7,439 bases of DNA from Tenericutes bacterium ADurb.BinA155 (lineage in GTDB: Bacteria; Bacillota_I; Bacilli_A; RFN20; CAG-826), in the NCBI GenBank assembly GCA_002068375.1, contig MVZL01000058.1, forward strand, positions 1 through 7,439, given 5' to 3'. The stretch's first letter is position 1, and each line of letters begins with the position of its first letter. Shown here in pieces: positions 4,108 through 7,439 of the stretch. The notes under the pieces were generated by a model, which worked only from the letters and a program-made list of their open reading frames with translations, had not been told where the DNA came from and ran no database searches. The position numbers and the translations under genes are program-made.

Positions 4108-5316
4108 GTGAACCAAAGAGCATCATTAAAGGAAATATTAACTAAAGGCCTTGAAAGCCATCAGGTCCAAATTGTCCAAGGCTGCGTTGGACTTGGCAAG
4201 ACGTTTTTTGTGAACGAATGGGCCCGTTCTTTTGTCCAAGACAATCCCTTATGGGCTCTCAACTTACTATCTATCGGTACCGAGCCAATAAAAGCTCAAG
4301 ATATTTATGACCAAGCTATAAGAGCCGATTCTTCAGGCAAACGTACGCTGTTGATCGTCGATAACATCGATCGGGTCGATCATTTTTCGGCTTTAATCAA
4401 CTCTCTGAATTCTTTGCCCAACATTTCTTGCGTAGGAACCTCCGATGTTAACATTCGAGTAACTGAAAGTCAGGAAAGAACTCATTTTGCTGATCGCTGC
4501 ATCTTTCTGAATTTTGCGCCGCTGAGTTATAATGATTATCTTAGTTTGCTTAATCGGAACGACAGCCAAGCCAAAATGGTTGGTGATTATTTGCGCGATG
4601 GCGGCATCCCCTCCGTCTTGCTTTCCGACAATCGTGCGGCCGCGATTTTAGAAGTCCGAAGAAGAATACTCCATTTTGTTTCGGAACGGTTTCATCTAAG
4701 CGACTATGCTTTATTGGCTGAACTTTTCGATTCCTATTGTCGCTTTGGCGGGTTCCCGAAGAACGAGTTCGTAATAGAACGCCCGCGGAGCAAAAACGAC
4801 CATAGCTACAATACCATTCTCAAATACACAAGTGCCCTGTCGGCTTGCTTTGCCATTTCCGAATTGACGAGAGTCAATGCTGATTATTTTATTGCCTTGC
4901 ACAATTCTCCTACCTATATGCCCTTAGATTCTTGCTTTAACCCTGTTGGGCTTCCGCCTCAGCTTCACATACTGAATTCCGCTACAGTTGCCATCTATAA
5001 CCGCTTGATTGCTGATGGATGTGCTGTCAGCGTATCCGTAGTTAACCGGCAGCCTCGAGAAAATGGTGACCGAGTTTATCGGCAAATTGAAACCGGCTTC
5101 TTGGTTTCGAAAAATAGTCGAACTTGGTTCGTTACATTCGCTTTCGATGATGGGACACGAGGACGGAAAGCGATGGAAGTGCTTCGAAACGGATTTCCAA
5201 AAATTATCGTTGTGTTGCCTGAAGTCCCAATGCAAATGACGAGCGAGGGGTTCCTTTTGGTAAGTCTGTCCACTTTCCTTAAGGATGGGCTTAGTATCGT
5301 CAAAAAAATGGTTTAA
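4108..5316 (+). CDS. Divergent P-loop ATPase, AAA_14/DUF4143-like, degenerate C-terminus
   Basis: The 402-residue protein has a Walker A GCVGLGKT (25-32), a Walker B-like LLIVDNID (81-88; Asn-Ile-Asp where relatives have Asp-Glu), a sensor-1-like VGTSD (109-113), APLSYNDYL (137-145) and GGIPSVLL (165-172). The last two correspond to RPLSYREV and GGIPKVLL in the downstream gene, so the two are distant paralogues. The C-terminal domain keeps the layout of the DUF4143 nuclease-like fold, but the key positions have changed: LNSATVAIYNRL (289-300) for LENAVYLDLI, ETGF (328-331) for EIDF, and FVTFAF (341-346) for IQVSLKF. The GTG start is forced because a stop (TAA, 4096-4098) lies just upstream in frame and the P-loop is near the N-terminus. 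No ribosome binding site is visible. Sampled GC is lower than in most flanking rows counted. Its role is unknown; ATP binding is likely, efficient hydrolysis is less certain, and it may act as a partner of the next ATPase. Confidence 0.75.
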   Translation: MNQRASLKEILTKGLESHQVQIVQGCVGLGKTFFVNEWARSFVQDNPLWALNLLSIGTEPIKAQDIYDQAIRADSSGKRTLLIVDNIDRVDHFSALINSLNSLPNISCVGTSDVNIRVTESQERTHFADRCIFLNFAPLSYNDYLSLLNRNDSQAKMVGDYLRDGGIPSVLLSDNRAAAILEVRRRILHFVSERFHLSDYALLAELFDSYCRFGGFPKNEFVIERPRSKNDHSYNTILKYTSALSACFAISELTRVNADYFIALHNSPTYMPLDSCFNPVGLPPQLHILNSATVAIYNRLIADGCAVSVSVVNRQPRENGDRVYRQIETGFLVSKNSRTWFVTFAFDDGTRGRKAMEVLRNGFPKIIVVLPEVPMQMTSEGFLLVSLSTFLKDGLSIVKKMV

Positions 5317-5323
5317 AGGGGGG
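5315..5323 (+). promoter_or_regulatory. Ribosome binding site of the second ATPase gene
   Basis: AAAGGGGGG overlaps the end of the first ATPase stop codon and lies just before the ATG at 5327. It is purine-rich but lacks the central A of AGGAGG. It supports 5327 over the in-frame ATG at 5285, which would overlap the first gene by 32 bases and has no comparable site. Confidence 0.6.
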
Positions 5324-5326
5324 TAT

Positions 5327-6604
5327 ATGGAATTTGCTCGAGAAAAGGAAGTCGAATGGCTTTTTAAAAATCGAAATCAGCCGGGAATGGAACCATCGGT
5401 TAAGGTTATTGCGGGCCTTCGCCGCGTTGGAAAGACCTATCTTTTAGGAACGCTATTTAACCACTATCTCATTTCAAAAAAGGGTTTTAATCCTAAAAAT
5501 ATCTTATCGATTGATTTAAGCAAAATCCCGGATGATTCAATCCGGACATCTCAGGAACTAAAGCAATCTATCATCGATCGAATTGCCCAAAATTCCATGA
5601 TTTCCTTTGTCTTCGTTGACGAAGTTCAATTAGCTGGTGATGGTTTTGCTGATGTCATGAAAACCCTGGCTGTAAGTTATCCCCATATCGATTTTTATGT
5701 TACTGGTAGTACTTCCGAGTTGACTTCCACAGAGATCTTGGAAAAATTTGGCTCTGAATGCTCCCATCTTCTTATTCGACCTCTCAGTTACCGCGAAGTG
5801 AGCAAAACGATGGCAATTAGCGCTTTTGACTTTGAACAGTTCGGTGGCATTCCAAAAGTGCTTCTTTGCCCAGATGATGATGCAAAAAAGGTTTGCCTAA
5901 CTTCTTTACTTGAGGACGTATTCATCAATGATGTTTTTGACAAAGTCAAGGGGCTCGGTTTTGACGAAAATCAGATTAGGCAAATGCTTGGTTACTTGCT
6001 TAATAATGTTTCAAATTTCACCAAGCCTGAAACGATAGCGGAAGGCTTGACCGTCGGGTCAACTTGGGGCCGGCTTACCCCACAAGAAAGAGAGAAAAGA
6101 GTTGCTAACGTTTCTGTAGCGATTGAAGAAATTAAGAAAACCTATTTGCTTGAGGCGATCAAACAAAAAGGGCTCGAAGGAAAGGCTCTGCTAAGAGGGT
6201 CGCATAAGCATTATGCTGTGGACCTTGGCTTGCTTAATGCCGCGACTTCCTTCCATCCGAATCCGACAAAGCAACTTGAAAATGCCGTTTATTTGGATTT
6301 AATCTCGCGAGGTTATCGAGTCTTGGTTGAGCATTATGAAGAACCCGTGGTCAGCTCTAAGGGTGAAACCCTACAAGCTGAAAAAGAAATCGATTTTATA
6401 GCGGATAAAGGGAAACAGCATCTTTCAATTCAGGTTTCTTTGAAATTTTCGAGCGATAAAAGATTTCATCAAGAGACGGATAAACTGGTCGATTATGCCC
6501 GATCCAGCAAATGTTATTTTATTACTCAAGATCCGAGTAATCTTGCTGCGCATGGTGTTACGTTTTTGACGCTTGAAGAGCTCTTAACTAAAGACGAACT
6601 ATGA
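5327..6604 (+). CDS. P-loop ATPase of the AAA_14/DUF4143 family
   Basis: The 425-residue product has the standard architecture of this family. The AAA part has Walker A GLRRVGKT (30-37, the family's usual G.RRVGKT), Walker B FVFVDEVQ (94-101), the sensor-1 region YVTGSTSELTS (124-134), RPLSYREV (151-158) and FGGIPKVLL (172-180). A middle helical, probably winged-helix segment follows (about 190-285). The C-terminal DUF4143 nuclease-like domain has LENAVYLDLISRGYRV (317-332), EIDFIAD (354-360) and IQVSLKF (368-374), then a region ending in YFITQD. Members are common in bacteria and archaea, often lineage-specific or mobile, and their biochemical role is poorly defined; links to DNA or nucleoprotein handling are inferred from the fold. 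It lies 10 bases after the first ATPase gene, so they are very probably one operon. Hand-counted GC in one row was 25/60, against 30/60 and 32/60 in rows from the glucosidase and folC. The family call is firm; the function is not. Confidence 0.88.
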   Translation: MEFAREKEVEWLFKNRNQPGMEPSVKVIAGLRRVGKTYLLGTLFNHYLISKKGFNPKNILSIDLSKIPDDSIRTSQELKQSIIDRIAQNSMISFVFVDEVQLAGDGFADVMKTLAVSYPHIDFYVTGSTSELTSTEILEKFGSECSHLLIRPLSYREVSKTMAISAFDFEQFGGIPKVLLCPDDDAKKVCLTSLLEDVFINDVFDKVKGLGFDENQIRQMLGYLLNNVSNFTKPETIAEGLTVGSTWGRLTPQEREKRVANVSVAIEEIKKTYLLEAIKQKGLEGKALLRGSHKHYAVDLGLLNAATSFHPNPTKQLENAVYLDLISRGYRVLVEHYEEPVVSSKGETLQAEKEIDFIADKGKQHLSIQVSLKFSSDKRFHQETDKLVDYARSSKCYFITQDPSNLAAHGVTFLTLEELLTKDEL

Positions 6605-6644
6605 TAAACAATTCCTAAAGGCGAGCCACCCTTGGCCAGTCTTT

Positions 6645-6667
6645 GCCATTCGTTTAGATGGCCTTTT
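6645..6667 (+). terminator. Weak candidate terminator after the ATPase pair
   Basis: GCCAT (6645-6649) pairs with ATGGC (6658-6662) around an 8-base loop, followed by C and four T (6664-6667). A competing stem is GGCCA (6634-6638) with TGGCC (6659-6663). Both are short and overlap the expected -35 region of the next gene, so the ATPase transcript may read through. Confidence 0.3.
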
Positions 6668-6671
6668 GACT

Positions 6672-6677
6672 TATACT
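6672..6677 (+). promoter_or_regulatory. -10 box of the alpha-glucosidase gene
   Basis: TATACT matches 5 of 6 consensus bases and ends 6 bases before the ATG at 6684, so transcription would begin at or next to the start codon. No good -35 is seen: TTCGTT (6649-6654) has the right 17-bp spacing but is a poor match, and TTGCCA (6643-6648) is a better match but too far away. Confidence 0.45.
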
Positions 6678-6683
6678 AGAGCC

Positions 6684-7439
6684 ATGTCCGAATTAAAACC
6701 CTGGCAGAATCATGCCGTCTATCAAATCTATCCCCGGTCTTTTTGCGATTCCAATGGCGATGGGATTGGCGATATCCCCGGGATCATCTCAAAGCTCGAT
6801 TACCTGAAAGAGCTTGGGGTCGGTATCCTTTGGCTTTCCCCGATCTATTGCTCCCCGAATGACGACATGGGCTATGACGTTTCGGACTACAAAGCCATCA
6901 ACCCGGAATACGGGACGATGGAAGATTTTGATCGCCTGATCGCGGAAGCCAAAAAGCGCGGCCTACGGATCGTAATGGACCTCGTGGTCAACCACACCTC
7001 CGACGAACACCGCTGGTTCAAGGAAAGCCAAAAGAAGGGCTCCCCGTACCGCGATTATTACTATTGGCGGGAAGGGAAAAAGAACAATACCCTCCCGCCC
7101 AATAACTGGACCTCGATGTTCCCGGGACCGGCCTGGGAATTCGTGCCCGAAGTGGGCTTATGGTATCTCCACCTTTATGGAAAGAAGCAGCCGGATCTCA
7201 ACTGGCATAATCCGAAGGTCTTAGAAGAAGTGGAATCGATTTTGCGGTTCTGGCTCGATAAAGGGGTCTATGGCTTCCGCTGCGACGTTATTAACCAAAT
7301 CTATAAAGAGAGCTTAGAAGACGGGAAGGGCCATTCGCTTTCCGGTCGGGGGATTGAGCATTACCTCATGACCGAAGGGAACCATAAGATTCTAAAGACC
7401 TTACAGGCCGATGTCTTTTCGCATTATGACTGCGTCGTG
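6684..7439 (+). CDS. GH13 alpha-glucosidase, oligo-1,6-glucosidase type (partial)
   Basis: The frame is open from the ATG to the window edge (252 codons; family members are about 550 residues, so less than half is visible). It is a cytoplasmic retaining glycosidase of the GH13_31-like group that releases glucose from short alpha-glucosides. Seen: the family start PWQNHAVYQIYPRSF (6-20), the calcium-site motif DSNGDGIGD (22-30), GYDVSDYKAINP (63-74), region I DLVVNH (99-104), QPDLNW (169-174) and region II GFRCDVIN (197-204) with the nucleophile Asp201. The acid/base Glu and region IV lie beyond the edge. Val202 next to the nucleophile is the residue associated with alpha-1,6 preference in isomaltase-type enzymes, so isomaltose-like substrates are likely; dexB-like or malL-like naming would both be possible, and trehalose-6-phosphate hydrolase is a less likely relative. 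No ribosome binding site precedes the ATG, which fits a leaderless or nearly leaderless mRNA. Confidence 0.92.
   Translation, partial: MSELKPWQNHAVYQIYPRSFCDSNGDGIGDIPGIISKLDYLKELGVGILWLSPIYCSPNDDMGYDVSDYKAINPEYGTMEDFDRLIAEAKKRGLRIVMDLVVNHTSDEHRWFKESQKKGSPYRDYYYWREGKKNNTLPPNNWTSMFPGPAWEFVPEVGLWYLHLYGKKQPDLNWHNPKVLEEVESILRFWLDKGVYGFRCDVINQIYKESLEDGKGHSLSGRGIEHYLMTEGNHKILKTLQADVFSHYDCVV

Noticed and set aside
4108..6604. A single ATPase gene split by a frameshift
   Set aside because: Each part has its own Walker A motif, its own GGIP motif and its own C-terminal domain, so these are two full-length genes.

Overview
The window looks like chromosomal DNA of an uncultured, low-to-moderate GC Bacilli-like Firmicute (Erysipelotrichia or Mollicute-adjacent lineages fit, but the sequence cannot fix this). 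The reasons are strong AGGAGG-type ribosome binding sites, TTGACA/TATAAT-type promoters, U-run terminators, an ECF-type folate S component, and use of the standard code (TGG for Trp, TGA as a stop in folC and in the second ATPase gene). All genes seen are on the + strand.

Left part, 1-3081: the last codons of a probably secreted protein end at 206, followed by a strong terminator (225-251). A TATAAT promoter then drives a tight operon: smpB (340-819, trans-translation), folC (824-2059, folate polyglutamylation) and a folT-like ECF folate S component (2056-3081). The folC-folT pair makes sense together, because FolT imports folate and FolC traps it as polyglutamate. A 16-bp perfect palindrome covers the start of the smpB leader and its ribosome binding site.

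Middle part, 3082-4107: a small regulatory-looking region. It holds a stand-alone OmpR/PhoB-type winged-helix protein without a receiver domain (3231-3545), then a 48-residue acidic hypothetical protein (3687-3833) behind a structured leader with a cUACGg hairpin, then a strong terminator (3858-3899). The roughly 200 bases after that carry no convincing gene. They do carry an AT-rich array of seven WTAAW boxes repeated at exactly 10-bp steps (4016-4080).

Right-centre, 4108-6604: two adjacent P-loop ATPases of the AAA_14/DUF4143 type, probably one operon. The second has intact motifs. The first has a changed Walker B and has lost the nuclease-like residues of the C-terminal domain. Hand-counted rows are lower in GC here than in most rows counted in the flanking genes, which hints at an acquired cassette.

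Right end, 6684-7439: the first 252 codons of a GH13 alpha-glucosidase, cut by the window edge and probably translated from a nearly leaderless mRNA.

The most interesting pattern is that the promoter regions of the stand-alone winged-helix gene and of the ATPase pair share the same composite sequence (TGACATAAAAC, then CTTGA, then TCTATTAA) and the same 10-bp phasing of AT boxes. A working hypothesis is that the winged-helix protein regulates itself and the ATPase pair through tandem direct repeats. This is inference and has not been tested.
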